Shown: piece after piece, positions 1-9,011 of the stretch
How positions within the stretch are numbered: the stretch's first letter is position 1
Layout of the letters: every line of letters begins with the position of its first letter
Origin: CAWAPS01 sp963783945
Lineage (GTDB): Bacteria > Actinomycetota > Acidimicrobiia > Acidimicrobiales > Palsa-688
Direction: 5' to 3'
Assembly: GCA_963783945.1 (NCBI GenBank)
Contig: CAWAPS010000006.1
Coordinates: 124,001 to 188,000 of the forward strand
DNA length: 64,000 nucleotides
Notes under the pieces: model-generated
Databases searched by the model: none
The model's input: only the letters and a program-made list of their open reading frames with translations
What the model was told of the DNA's origin: nothing
Program-made: the position numbers and the translations under genes

Positions 1-2544
1 GACCGCTTTGAGGACCCGCTGGAATTCCTCGGTCTCGTGACCGTCGAGTCCCGAAGAAGGCTCGTCCAGCAGCAGCAGGTCGAACTTGCCGGCCAATGCT
101 CGGGCCAGCTCGACCAGGCGTCTCTGGCCGATCGGCAGCAAACCGACCTGGGTATCCGCGATGCGCCCCGTCCCGGTGATGGCCATCGCCTCCTCCGCCG
201 CGGAGGATACGACCCGGTTGGCTTGACGCGAGCCAAAGACCTGGGCCAGAGGGTTTCCCCCGGCCAGCGCCGCTTCCCGGCCCATGTCCACGTTCTGTCT
301 CACCGTCAGGCTGTTGAACAGCTCAGGACGCTGAAAGGTGCGGCCCAACCCCTTCCGGGCCCGCTGCGCCGCCCCTTCGTGGCTGACATCCGCGTCGTGG
401 AGATAGATCTTGCCCGAGCTCGGACGGTTGAGCCCGCTGCACGCGTTGAACGTGGTGGTTTTGCCCGCCCCGTTAGGACCGACCAGGCCTGTGATCACCC
501 CGGCCGGGGCCGACAGGGTCACCCCGTCCACCGCTTTGACCCCACCGAAACGGACCGACAGGTCACGAACCGCCAATCCCGGCCGCGCTTGGTCTCGCGC
601 CACGACGACCTCGCCGTCCAGGGCCGGGACGGCCGCGGCCGAACCCGCCGCCACAACGCCAGCCGGGATCAGCGGGGCCGGCTTGCGGCCTCCGATGCGG
701 TCCAGGAAGTTCCGTATGAACATCGGAGTGGTACCGCCCCGGGTGCCGTAGGCCGCGGTGACCGCGCCCAACCCGAACAGGAGGTTCAGCACATTGGTCG
801 TGTTTACTCCGGTGATGTAAGAGGGGATGACGGTATAGCCGACCGCTCCGAGCACGGCATACCACGGCTCCCCGATCGTGATGATGACGACCAGAGCCAC
901 CAGGATCAAGGAGTTGAACGACTCGAAATAGGTGCCGACGGCGTAGTGGTAAAGCATCCCGGTGAGCGCTCCCGCCAGGGAAGCCATAGCCGCCACGATG
1001 CAGAACACGATGACCTTCAAGACGCTCGAGCTCGCTCCGTGCGTCTCCAGCGCCAGCGGCGAGTCCGCCATAGCCCCCAAGAGCCGGCCCAGCCGACCGT
1101 TGCCGATCGCAGTGACCGCGACCACGACCAACACGACGATGATCAACAGCAGATAGTAGAAACCTCTATCGGTGGACAGATTCCAGCTCCCGATGGAGAA
1201 GTCAGGGCGGGGGTCGGAAAGCCCGAGAGCGGACCCCCCGAACATGAACTCGCGGGTGTAGAACACCTGCTGCACCAGGATGCCGAACCCCAGCGTGGCC
1301 AGGGCCAGAAACACCCCCGACACCCGCACCGCCGGTATGGCGATCAGCGCCCCGACCGGAACCGCCACCAGCGTCGCCAGCACCAACGAGAGGAGCCAGG
1401 GGATGTGGGCCGCGGTGAAGTGACCGAAGGTGCCTGCTCCTACAGCCGCGAATGCCAGCTGGCACAGCGAGATCTGCCCCGACCGCTTGACGAGCAGCCC
1501 GAGCGACAAGAACAGGATCATGTCTATGAGCGCGGCCGACCACACCACCAGGTGAGTGGTCTGCACTATCGGGATGATGGCCAACAGACCGATCGCTATC
1601 GCCCCCGCCACCAGGCGCACCGGAACGGGAGCGTGGTAGGACCGACGCACCGGCGCCGCCGCCACCAGACGCCTCGGCATCAGCCGGCCCCGCGGCGTCA
1701 CAACCAGCACGATGAACAGGATCAGGAACGGCAGGCTCGCCGGCAGGCCCCCGATCCAGCTGATCGTGGCCGAATACTTGTCCACCAGCGCTCCGGCGAT
1801 ACCCACGATCAGACCGCCGATGAACGTGAGCGGCATGCTGGTGAAATAGCCGATGGCCGCCGCCCCGAACGCCGCGAATACCACCGTCGTCAACGTGACG
1901 CCGTCCAGCGACTGCGACGGCGCCAGCATCAAACCCGCCACCGCCGCGAACACCGTGCCGATGATCCAGGCCCAGCGCCTGATCCGCACCGGATCGTCGC
2001 CGCTCATGGACACCAGGTCGGGGTTGTCCACCACCCCTCGCATAACGATACCGAAGCGAGTCGACTGGAAGAACCAGTACAGCACTGCCGCCGCGACCAC
2101 GGAGAACGCAAAAAGGATGACCTGCTCCCACGTGATGTTTACACCGAGGATCCGTATGGTGGACTGCGGCAGGAAGTGGTCGAACGTCGGCGGGCTCGTC
2201 GGGTGCCACAACGCCCCCAGCGCGGTGACGATGATGATCAACCCGACAGTGGCCACGACCTTGATCGTCTCGCTCGCCCCCTCGAGCGATCTGGCCATCA
2301 ACTCCAGCAAGATCCCCAACAGCGGAGCGAACACCCCCACCGCCACCAGCGCAGCCAACGGCCACGGCCAGCCATGCTCGGTGTGCAAGAAATAAAACAA
2401 GAACACATCGAGCGCGGCCACGGCACCGTAACCGAAGTTGAAGATGCCGGACGTCTTGTAGGTCAACACCAGACCCATACCGGCTAGCCCGTAAACAGCC
2501 CCGGTAGCGAGCCCTATGACAATAAAAGGCAGAAACTGATGCAC
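1..2544 (-). CDS. Fused LivH-LivM-LivG branched-chain amino-acid-type ABC transporter (partial, runs off left edge)
   Basis: The minus strand reads open from a GTG at 2544 to base 1, giving 848 codons with no stop, so the C-terminus is missing. Residues about 1-300 are a LivH-type permease (starts VHQFLPF, with YGLAGMGLVLTY), about 310-590 a second, LivM-type permease, and from about 610 a LivG-type ATPase with Walker A GPNGAGKTT near residue 690 and Walker B/D-loop LLLLDEPSSGLDG near 830. In most bacteria these are three separate genes. It lies 106 bp downstream of the receptor gene on the same strand, so the two probably form one operon importing an amino acid or small carboxylic acid. The GTG is preceded by gaggtgagg, and no better start was seen. 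The partner LivF is expected to the left, outside the window. The large plus-strand open frame over this gene is antisense GC-rich shadow. Confidence 0.9.
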   Translation of the reverse strand, partial: MHQFLPFIVIGLATGAVYGLAGMGLVLTYKTSGIFNFGYGAVAALDVFLFYFLHTEHGWPWPLAALVAVGVFAPLLGILLELMARSLEGASETIKVVATVGLIIIVTALGALWHPTSPPTFDHFLPQSTIRILGVNITWEQVILFAFSVVAAAVLYWFFQSTRFGIVMRGVVDNPDLVSMSGDDPVRIRRWAWIIGTVFAAVAGLMLAPSQSLDGVTLTTVVFAAFGAAAIGYFTSMPLTFIGGLIVGIAGALVDKYSATISWIGGLPASLPFLILFIVLVVTPRGRLMPRRLVAAAPVRRSYHAPVPVRLVAGAIAIGLLAIIPIVQTTHLVVWSAALIDMILFLSLGLLVKRSGQISLCQLAFAAVGAGTFGHFTAAHIPWLLSLVLATLVAVPVGALIAIPAVRVSGVFLALATLGFGILVQQVFYTREFMFGGSALGLSDPRPDFSIGSWNLSTDRGFYYLLLIIVVLVVVAVTAIGNGRLGRLLGAMADSPLALETHGASSSVLKVIVFCIVAAMASLAGALTGMLYHYAVGTYFESFNSLILVALVVIITIGEPWYAVLGAVGYTVIPSYITGVNTTNVLNLLFGLGAVTAAYGTRGGTTPMFIRNFLDRIGGRKPAPLIPAGVVAAGSAAAVPALDGEVVVARDQARPGLAVRDLSVRFGGVKAVDGVTLSAPAGVITGLVGPNGAGKTTTFNACSGLNRPSSGKIYLHDADVSHEGAAQRARKGLGRTFQRPELFNSLTVRQNVDMGREAALAGGNPLAQVFGSRQANRVVSSAAEEAMAITGTGRIADTQVGLLPIGQRRLVELARALAGKFDLLLLDEPSSGLDGHETEEFQRVLKAV

Positions 2545-2650
2545 AGGTCCCTGAGCCTCACCTCATAGCCGAACGAAACACACCAAGCGGAGATCCGGCC
2601 CACCCCGTCGACCGGGCTCCATGCAATCCCTGACAGGCATCAACGATTCC

Positions 2651-3925
2651 CTACGACGATCCGTTCTCGCAGGTGATCTTGCCGTTGTTCTCCAGACTCG
2701 GAGTTCCGTTTTGGACCCGAGCCAGGAACCAGCAGTCCACCGGGTGGGGTTTCCCGGCCGCAAACGTCAATGGCGGGGACCATCCGTCCAAGGTATCCCC
2801 CCGCAAAGCCTCCAGGCCCTTCACGATCTCCGCCGGGCCCGGAGTCTCGCTGGCAGTGAGTCCTCCGGCCTTGACGGCGTCTTCCAGCAGCAGGCCGGCC
2901 GGCCAAGAGTAGACCGCCTCTTCGTTCCAGAGGTTGGCGTTGTTGCGCAGGCCCGGATAGTACTTATCGACGGCGGTGTTCATCGCTTGGACGGCCGGGG
3001 TGTTGACCCAGAACGGCAGATCGGGATAGTACGACCAAAGATTCTTCTTGATCCCCGGCGCGGTGGTGAAGAGCGTGCTGTAGGAGCCGCCGCCCACGAA
3101 GTAGGCCGGATCCCAACCCTGCCGATCGCAGTCTGCCGCCACCCGCACAATGATGGTGGCGCCGTCCTCCACGAGCAACCCCTTAAGATTCTTCTGCTGG
3201 GCGGCCACGCACTGCGCGGTGTAGTTGGGCGCAGTGCCCGCGATCTCTGCGGAGTACGAAAGCGGAACTCCCTGCTGCTGGGCGTTGGTCTTGATCGCCT
3301 GGAGGAACTGCGCGCAATCCGGCGTCTCGCTGCAGTAGAAGTCGGCGAAGGCCGGAACTCCGGCCGCCTTGACAGTCAGGACGTACGCCAGGGTGGCCGA
3401 GTCAGTCGTTTGACCCTCAGCATAGAAATCCGGGTTCATGAAGAAGGGCAGCTCGTTTAGGTTCGCTCCGACCACGGGCACGTTAGCCGCTTGAGCCGCA
3501 GAAGCCCAGGTCTGGCCGACATTCGAAAGGTCGACGATAGCATCCACGTGTTGCGACAAGAAGCCCTGAGCTATCGTCGCCGAAGTGCCCGGGTTGGTGG
3601 CGTCATCCTTGGCCAGGAGCTGTATGGGATGCCCATCGATTCCTCCTGACCCATTCACGGTGTTAACCCAGGCCTTATACACGTCTTCACCCGGGACAAC
3701 GGCGCCCCCGAATGGACCCGAGCAAGAGCATATGAGACCGACCTTTATGGGCGCTCCCGTCGTCCCAGTCGCCCCCACCGACGGGGCGGCCGTCGACCCA
3801 GTGGTGGACTGGGTGGCGGAGGTAGAACTGCTGGTGGACGATTTCGAACTCGAGGAGCACGCGGCGAGGGCCACAATCAGAGCTACCACCGCCACACCGG
3901 GGACAGCCTTCGGTTTCCGAAACAC
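2651..3925 (-). CDS. Liv-type ABC transporter substrate-binding lipoprotein
   Basis: A 424-residue protein. GTG at 3925 was chosen because it starts a lipoprotein signal (VFRKPK, hydrophobic AVVALIVALAAC, then a Ser-rich linker) and has a GAGGGGGA ribosome site about 10 nt upstream; the open frame extends further upstream but that part does not look coding. After the lipobox Cys and a Ser/Thr linker, the mature part is a periplasmic-binding type 1 (Peripla_BP_6) fold: PIKVGLICSCSGPFGG, DDATNPGTSATIAQ, GGGSYSTLF. The protein would be anchored outside the membrane and deliver a ligand to the fused permease/ATPase encoded next on the same strand. The ligand cannot be told from sequence; given the surrounding catabolic genes it may be an aromatic or alicyclic acid rather than an amino acid (inference). 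Confidence 0.9.
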   Translation of the reverse strand: MFRKPKAVPGVAVVALIVALAACSSSSKSSTSSSTSATQSTTGSTAAPSVGATGTTGAPIKVGLICSCSGPFGGAVVPGEDVYKAWVNTVNGSGGIDGHPIQLLAKDDATNPGTSATIAQGFLSQHVDAIVDLSNVGQTWASAAQAANVPVVGANLNELPFFMNPDFYAEGQTTDSATLAYVLTVKAAGVPAFADFYCSETPDCAQFLQAIKTNAQQQGVPLSYSAEIAGTAPNYTAQCVAAQQKNLKGLLVEDGATIIVRVAADCDRQGWDPAYFVGGGSYSTLFTTAPGIKKNLWSYYPDLPFWVNTPAVQAMNTAVDKYYPGLRNNANLWNEEAVYSWPAGLLLEDAVKAGGLTASETPGPAEIVKGLEALRGDTLDGWSPPLTFAAGKPHPVDCWFLARVQNGTPSLENNGKITCENGSS

Positions 3926-4279
3926 CTGCTTCGACTCCCCCTCACGTCTGTAGCTAGAAACCCTGCATTTTGAAGCTCTTCGAGGTCGCCGTTCGCGTGG
4001 CAACCGGGGCCGTAGAGCGACCCCGGCAACTATAGCACGGTGCGCTTGACGGCGGTGGGAGAGCGTCCCGGCCTCCGCCCAGTCTGCACCCTTCCTCCTC
4101 GTCTGCCCTACCCGCTTAGGCCGCGCCGAAGCGGTCCGAACCCGCACCCGCTCGAGGCCGATCCGGGTTCCCCGGGCTCCGAAGCGGCGCCCGCTAGAAG
4201 CAATCTTGAATCTAAATCTGAGCTGCCAATAATGCACTGTGACCAACCCGGGCTCTTTGCCTGAGTCCTCTAATGGAGA
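3926..4279. other. Intergenic region upstream of the receptor gene
   Basis: These 354 bp separate the receptor gene (transcribed leftward) from the 3' end of the 4280-4966 gene. No convincing open frame is present. An AT-richer patch at about 4200-4235 is the likeliest place for the receptor/transporter promoter, but I could not define -35 and -10 boxes with confidence. Confidence 0.4.
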
Positions 4280-4966
4280 TCAGGGCAAATAGCGGTCCCA
4301 CTCGTAGCTGGCGATGGTGTGGAACGGCGCGGCCAGAAGCGGTACGGCACAAGAGCCGGCCCAGCGCTTCTCGAGGTAGCTTGCCAGCCGGCGCGCAGTC
4401 GCGGGCGGGTCATCATCGAGGTAGCAGTATGTGATCTGCAGCGAGCCGTTGTCATCGGGGCGATGCTGTGTCTCGTGTTGAATCGCGGTTGCCCACCACG
4501 CTCCACCTACCCCCGGAATCTCGACGATATCGAGGGCCGGCGGCTCGGCTGATTCCTCGATGAGCACATAAGCGCCGCGGGCCGGCCACCAGGGCAGCAC
4601 GTCAGCGCCGACCTTGATACGAGGTGACGCCACCCTCCCCTGTTGCCGGAATACCCCGCGCTCCACGGAGGGTAGAGCCGATCGGTGGCGACCGGCCTGC
4701 CGCAAGCCGGCACTGAGGGCTTCAAAACCCTTCAGCCCTTCGATGTCAGAGAACAGATACGTCACGACGTGATCGACGGCGTCGTAGCGATCGGTGCTGA
4801 CCGCCCGGGCGGCCCGGCACTGCGGGGTGGAGACGATGCGCACCGACGCGGCCAGGGTTTTGAGCCGGTGCTGCTCCGGCCGGTGGTCGAGCGAGTGCCA
4901 GCGAATGTAGTCCGCGTCCTGTCCGTCCGGGTCCCGGCCGGACATCGACACGAAGACGGTGGTCAC
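4280..4966 (-). CDS. Conserved hypothetical protein, probable dimeric alpha-beta-barrel fold
   Basis: A 228-residue protein of unknown function. The region with FVSMSGRDPDGQDADY, RWHSLDHRPEQHRL, RAARAVSTDRYDAVDHVV and GAYVLIEE resembles an uncharacterised actinobacterial family found next to catabolic SDR genes; the RWHxxDHxPEQ motif is reminiscent of EthD-like proteins (recognition from memory). GTG at 4966 is used because conserved-looking sequence begins there (VTTVFVSM) and GGAAA lies about 9 nt upstream; a GTG at 5032 would add 22 residues. It follows the SDR at 5092-5844 on the same strand, 125 bp away, and is likely co-transcribed. No signal peptide or membrane segment was seen. Confidence 0.65.
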   Translation of the reverse strand: MTTVFVSMSGRDPDGQDADYIRWHSLDHRPEQHRLKTLAASVRIVSTPQCRAARAVSTDRYDAVDHVVTYLFSDIEGLKGFEALSAGLRQAGRHRSALPSVERGVFRQQGRVASPRIKVGADVLPWWPARGAYVLIEESAEPPALDIVEIPGVGGAWWATAIQHETQHRPDDNGSLQITYCYLDDDPPATARRLASYLEKRWAGSCAVPLLAAPFHTIASYEWDRYLP

Positions 4967-5091
4967 GTCGGCATTTCCGGTCGCGAGTATCGCCGCAACG
5001 TCGTCCGAAGCTGTACCTACAAGAGAAACCACAGTCCCGTACCTCTCGGGTGAAGTCAAAAGCTGGGCATTCGCATGGGGCTCTAGCTCGG

Positions 5092-5844
5092 TCAGCCCTG
5101 AGGCATGTGGTTGCCGCCGTTGACATTTATTATCGCTCCGTTCACTCCGGAGGCCGCGTCGGAACACAGCCAAACTATGGCGTTCGCCGGTTCGTCGGGA
5201 GTCATGAACCGGCCCGGAACAAGACTGTCCGCCATGGTCGATATCTGCTCCTTGGTCGCCAGGGCAACCGACCCTTCTGTCGAGGTGTGCCCGGGCGCGA
5301 CGACATTGACGCGAACACCCAGCCTGGCGTGCTCCAATGCCATCACCCTGGTCATTCCGACCAGGCCGGCTTTGGCCGCGGTGTAAGCGGCTTGGCCGTC
5401 GACCGGCCGAAATGCCGCGCCTGAGGCAACATTGACGACGGCACCGCTGCCCTGCGCCACCATGAGACGTATGGCCTCCTGGCAACAGAAGAAGACGCCG
5501 CGGAGGTCGATAGCGAGAATCCGATCCCAAAAATCCTCGCTAACATCCAGGGCCTTCGCTATGGGGTAGATAGCCGCGACGTTGGCCACAGCGTCCAGGC
5601 CACCGAACCGATCATTCACAGCCCGCAAGGCCGCTCGGACCGCTGCTGGTTGAGCCATGTCTACATCGCACACCACGACCCGCTCTCCCGTCAGGTCGAT
5701 CTGGTTGGCCACCTCGGCTCCACCGCGGGAGTCGAGATCGAAAAGCGCGACATTTGCTCCGGCCTCGCCGAAGGCAAGCGCGGTCGCCTTGCCGATGCCA
5801 CTGGCCGCCCCGGTCACTACTGCTGTCCTGCCCGAGAAGTCCAT
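5092..5844 (-). CDS. Short-chain dehydrogenase/reductase (SDR)
   Basis: A 250-residue classical SDR. Seen: cofactor motif TGAASGIG near residues 11-18, acidic FDLDSR at the end of the second strand (suggesting NAD(H)), NVA in strand 4, the catalytic Ser in NVASGAAF and YTAAK. ATG at 5844 has a strong GAAGGAGG site. It probably oxidises a hydroxyl group of a ring or hydroxyacyl-CoA, but the substrate is not determinable. It is divergent to the SDR at 6086 across a 241-bp region that should hold both promoters. Confidence 0.88.
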   Translation of the reverse strand: MDFSGRTAVVTGAASGIGKATALAFGEAGANVALFDLDSRGGAEVANQIDLTGERVVVCDVDMAQPAAVRAALRAVNDRFGGLDAVANVAAIYPIAKALDVSEDFWDRILAIDLRGVFFCCQEAIRLMVAQGSGAVVNVASGAAFRPVDGQAAYTAAKAGLVGMTRVMALEHARLGVRVNVVAPGHTSTEGSVALATKEQISTMADSLVPGRFMTPDEPANAIVWLCSDAASGVNGAIINVNGGNHMPQG

Positions 5845-6085
5845 GATCCTCCTTCACGGAACGTATTCGCGGGCTGATATCGGGGCCGAACCTAGTGGGA
5901 GCAGACATCGTCGTCAAACCGATGGCATCATAATGTTCCGTAGCCGTCCATGAGGTCAGAGTCGGCTGATGGCCAGGAGGTGGACGCGTCCGTGTGGCGC
6001 TTGTTATCCTCAGCCGTGGCAAAGCCTTTGCCCGGGAGAAAACCGTTCGCTTTGCGGGTCTGATACGAAAGAAGGAGACGGTTAC

Positions 6086-6904
6086 ATGATCGATCTGGGA
6101 CTCGAAGGCAAGGGAGCGGTTGTCTCCGGGGCTGGCTACAGGTCAGAAGGAGCAGGCCATGGCCGCTTCAGCGCTCTCAACCTTGCCGAAGCGGGGGCAA
6201 AGGTTGCGTGCATCGACATCGACCAGGACCGGGCGAAGGCGATCGTGTCAGAGATCGAGAGCAATGGAGGCGTGGCCTTTCCGATAATCGCGGACATGAC
6301 CGAGCCGGCTGAGGTGCAACGGGCCATTGACGAGGCGGCTGAGCGGCTCGGCTCGATCGACGCTTGCGTGGATATCATCGGCGGGGCGCGCTGGGACCAT
6401 GCCGAGGAGTTTTCCCAAGAAGACTGGGACTGGACCATGAAGTACAACGTCGCTCAGGTCTTCTACCTCTACCAGACGGTCGGGCGGCAAATGATCAAGC
6501 AAGCAACCGGGGGCTCAATCGTCGCTCTTGCGTCCACCGACGGCATAAACGCCGCGGCCATGCACGCACCCTACGGTGCGGCAAAGGCAGGCGTCATATC
6601 TCTCGCCAAGTCGTTTGCTCAGGAGTTGGGTCGCTACGGCATAAGGGTCAACGCCGTCGCTCCGGGTAATGTCGGCTTTGGCAATGAGGATTGGCCCGAA
6701 GGCCAGTGGGCCGTCAATTCGATCAATCCGCTGGCGCCGCCACACGCTCACGACATCGGAAATGCGGTCCTCTTCCTCTGCTCCCGCCTCTCGGAACGGA
6801 TCACAGGTCAGACGCTTGTCGTGGATGGAGGGGCCACGACGAGGGAGCTCTGGGGCATAACCGAGGAAGTCCTGGCTCAATTCCGCACGGGCGACTACAG
6901 CTAG
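6086..6904 (+). CDS. SDR family oxidoreductase with atypical glycine-rich loop
   Basis: A 272-residue SDR. ATG at 6086 is preceded by GAAGGAG at a good distance; upstream in-frame codons are not used. The nucleotide loop is unusual: SGAGYRSEGAGHGRF has an insertion relative to the usual TGxxxGIG, a pattern seen in some actinobacterial SDRs. Acidic CIDIDQDR suggests NAD preference. The catalytic Ser is in ALASTDG and the YGAAK motif is present. The C-terminus TGQTLVVDGG is typical. It ends 2 bp from the convergent dehydrogenase at 6907-7773. The exact substrate is unknown. Confidence 0.87.
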   Translation: MIDLGLEGKGAVVSGAGYRSEGAGHGRFSALNLAEAGAKVACIDIDQDRAKAIVSEIESNGGVAFPIIADMTEPAEVQRAIDEAAERLGSIDACVDIIGGARWDHAEEFSQEDWDWTMKYNVAQVFYLYQTVGRQMIKQATGGSIVALASTDGINAAAMHAPYGAAKAGVISLAKSFAQELGRYGIRVNAVAPGNVGFGNEDWPEGQWAVNSINPLAPPHAHDIGNAVLFLCSRLSERITGQTLVVDGGATTRELWGITEEVLAQFRTGDYS

Positions 6905-6906
6905 GT

Positions 6907-7773
6907 TTAGTTGCCGGCATTCCCGCCCTCGATGAAGGGAAAGATGCGAGTGAAGTCGACACCCGGTTCTGCTGTCGCGAACTTCTCCCACACCGACGCA
7001 GTGAGATTGCCGATGAGCGCCGGTCCCCGCTCCTCCTCGACAGCGCGAAGGTAGAGCTGCATGTCTTTGTTCATCAGGGAGTTGGCGAACCCGGATGAGA
7101 ACTTCTCGGTAAGGACGTGATTGGGAAACTTGTCCTCCGTCGCCGTGTTGTGTCCACTGGAGTCATTCAGGACCTCGATCATCTTGGCCATATCGAGGCC
7201 GACCGAGAGACCGAAGGCAATGGCCTCGCTCGTCGCCACGAGCGCGGTGGCGGACAGGAAGTTGTTGGCCAGCTTGATTGCTTGGGCCATCCCGGGAGCG
7301 TCTCCGACCCGGTGTCGGCGGTCGCTCAATCCAGCCAGCACCGGCTCGACGTGAACGCAAGCCTCGTCGGAGCCGGCATACATCACGGCGAGGGTGCGGG
7401 CCCTGGCCCCCGCGACCCCGCCCGATACCGGCGCGTCGATGTAGGCGATACCCGCTTCGCTCAATAGGTCCGATATCGACCGGGCGAAGCGGAGTCCGAT
7501 GGTCGAGGTATCAACGACGTGCGTCGTCTTGCGTCCGTCGACAGCCGCGAGCTCACGGCTCACCTGCTCCGAGGCGGCGCCATCGGGCAGGCTCAGGACC
7601 ACCACGTCGGCGCGTCGAGCCACCTCGGGGATCCCGGAGAGGAACGTGGCTCCCTCGGGCGAGCGCTGGGGACCGGTTACGTCATAGGTGAGGAGGTCAA
7701 AGCCGCTCCCTACCAGGTTGGACGCGAGGACGCTACCCATGTTTCCGAGGCCGATGAAACCCACGATCGACAT
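6907..7773 (-). CDS. 3-hydroxyisobutyrate dehydrogenase-like NAD(P)-binding beta-hydroxyacid dehydrogenase
   Basis: A 288-residue member of the 6-phosphogluconate/3-hydroxyisobutyrate dehydrogenase family. Seen: N-terminal Rossmann loop GFIGLGNMGS (residues 5-14), the substrate-binding DAPVSGGVAGA segment, and KLANNFLSA carrying the expected catalytic Lys. Family members oxidise a beta-hydroxyacid to a semialdehyde or reduce the reverse. It is convergent with the SDR before it, and divergent from the reductase at 7920 across 146 bp. The substrate (hydroxyisobutyrate, tartronate or a pathway-specific hydroxyacid) cannot be set from sequence. Confidence 0.85.
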   Translation of the reverse strand: MSIVGFIGLGNMGSVLASNLVGSGFDLLTYDVTGPQRSPEGATFLSGIPEVARRADVVVLSLPDGAASEQVSRELAAVDGRKTTHVVDTSTIGLRFARSISDLLSEAGIAYIDAPVSGGVAGARARTLAVMYAGSDEACVHVEPVLAGLSDRRHRVGDAPGMAQAIKLANNFLSATALVATSEAIAFGLSVGLDMAKMIEVLNDSSGHNTATEDKFPNHVLTEKFSSGFANSLMNKDMQLYLRAVEEERGPALIGNLTASVWEKFATAEPGVDFTRIFPFIEGGNAGN

Positions 7774-7919
7774 CTAGATCCCCTGTCTCCTGGGTCCGGT
7801 TGCGCCGAGTACGTTAGGCCGGTCGGGGGCCGTCAGGCAACGTCCACCCCTCGACTGGGCCCCGTGAGCAGGCGGGCGGGGCGCAAGCTTTTGCCACACC
7901 CTCCTGGTACCCTTGAGCG

Positions 7920-9011
7920 GTGACGACGAACCCGAGCGCGGAGGCGGCGGAGGCCCACCACCAGGACGTTCTTCGCACCCACGGCTATCACATCGTGCGG
8001 GTCAAGCAGATCGTGCAAGAGACGGAGGACGCCCGTTCGTTCGTGCTCGAGATCCCCGATGACCTGACGGACCTGTTCAGGTACGAGCCGGGACAGTTCT
8101 GCACCTTCCGGGTCCACATCGCCGGCGACGAGCAGCTGCGGTCCTACTCGATGTCGAGCGCTCCTGAGACCGACGGCGACCTGACGGTCACCGTGAAGCG
8201 GGTTGCGGACGGCCTGGTATCCAACTGGTTCCTCGACCAGGTCGCGGCCGGCGACACCCTCGAGCTCACCAAACCGGCGGGCGTGTTCTGTTTGCGTGAC
8301 GATGGCGACGCTCCCGTGGTGGCGTTCTGCGGCGGCAGCGGTGTGACACCGGTCATGTCGATCGTGAAGAGAGCCCTGGTGTCGACGCCCCGATCTGTCC
8401 GGGTCTTCTATGCCAACCGCGGCCCGGATTCCGTGATCTTCGAGAGCTCTCTCCGCGAGTGGCAGTCCCGCTATCCGGATCGCTTCGAGATCCACCACCA
8501 TTTCGATACGGACTCCGGATTCATGTCGGCCGACGCCATCTCTCACCTGGTCACAGGATCGTTGGATGCGGACTTCTACATCTGCGGGCCGGGGCCGTTC
8601 ATGGATCTGGTTGAGTCCACCCTGCTCGGGATGGGGGTCACCCCTGGCCAGATATTCATAGAGCGGTTCGTCGTCGATGGCCACCCCGCCCCGCCGGCCG
8701 TTGACGAGACCCCGTCGCAGGTCACCGAGGCTCCGGAAACGCTGACGATCATCATGAAGGGTAAGCGGATAGCCGCCAGCTACCACCCCGGTGACACAGT
8801 CCTGGAGACGGCCCGCCGGGCCGGTCTGCAACCGCCGTTCTCATGTGAATCAGGCAGCTGCGCCACTTGCATGGCCATTCTCAAGGAGGGTTCGGCGAAG
8901 ATGAGGGTCAACAACGCGCTGACCCCCGAAGAAGTAGAGGAGGGCTGGATCCTGACCTGTCAGGCCCTGCCGACCAGTGCCGAGGTTTCAGTCGAGTACG
9001 AAGCTTTCTGA
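7920..9011 (+). CDS. Oxygenase reductase with FAD, NAD and 2Fe-2S domains (KshB/Paa-type)
   Basis: A 363-residue protein with domain order FAD-binding barrel (RSYSMSSAPE is the flavin motif), NAD-binding domain (FCGGSGVTPVMSI), and C-terminal plant-type ferredoxin with cluster motif CESGSCATC and a later Cys in LTCQA. This order matches reductases of Rieske and diiron oxygenases such as 3-ketosteroid 9-alpha-hydroxylase reductase. It would pass electrons from NAD(P)H to an oxygenase; the only Rieske oxygenase in the window is at 51161-52498 (partnership inferred). The GTG start lacks a strong ribosome site. Its 3' end overlaps the convergent ferredoxin gene by 52 bp. Confidence 0.9.
   Translation: MTTNPSAEAAEAHHQDVLRTHGYHIVRVKQIVQETEDARSFVLEIPDDLTDLFRYEPGQFCTFRVHIAGDEQLRSYSMSSAPETDGDLTVTVKRVADGLVSNWFLDQVAAGDTLELTKPAGVFCLRDDGDAPVVAFCGGSGVTPVMSIVKRALVSTPRSVRVFYANRGPDSVIFESSLREWQSRYPDRFEIHHHFDTDSGFMSADAISHLVTGSLDADFYICGPGPFMDLVESTLLGMGVTPGQIFIERFVVDGHPAPPAVDETPSQVTEAPETLTIIMKGKRIAASYHPGDTVLETARRAGLQPPFSCESGSCATCMAILKEGSAKMRVNNALTPEEVEEGWILTCQALPTSAEVSVEYEAF

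Noticed and set aside
37..2487. Plus-strand 816-codon open frame
   Set aside because: It is antisense to the LivHMG fusion, has low-complexity Arg/Gln/His-rich sequence and no domain; typical shadow of GC-rich coding.
2621..3460. Plus-strand 279-codon open frame
   Set aside because: Antisense to the receptor lipoprotein gene and without recognisable motifs.
3926..4246. N-terminal extension of the receptor lipoprotein
   Set aside because: It would bury the lipoprotein signal peptide inside the protein.
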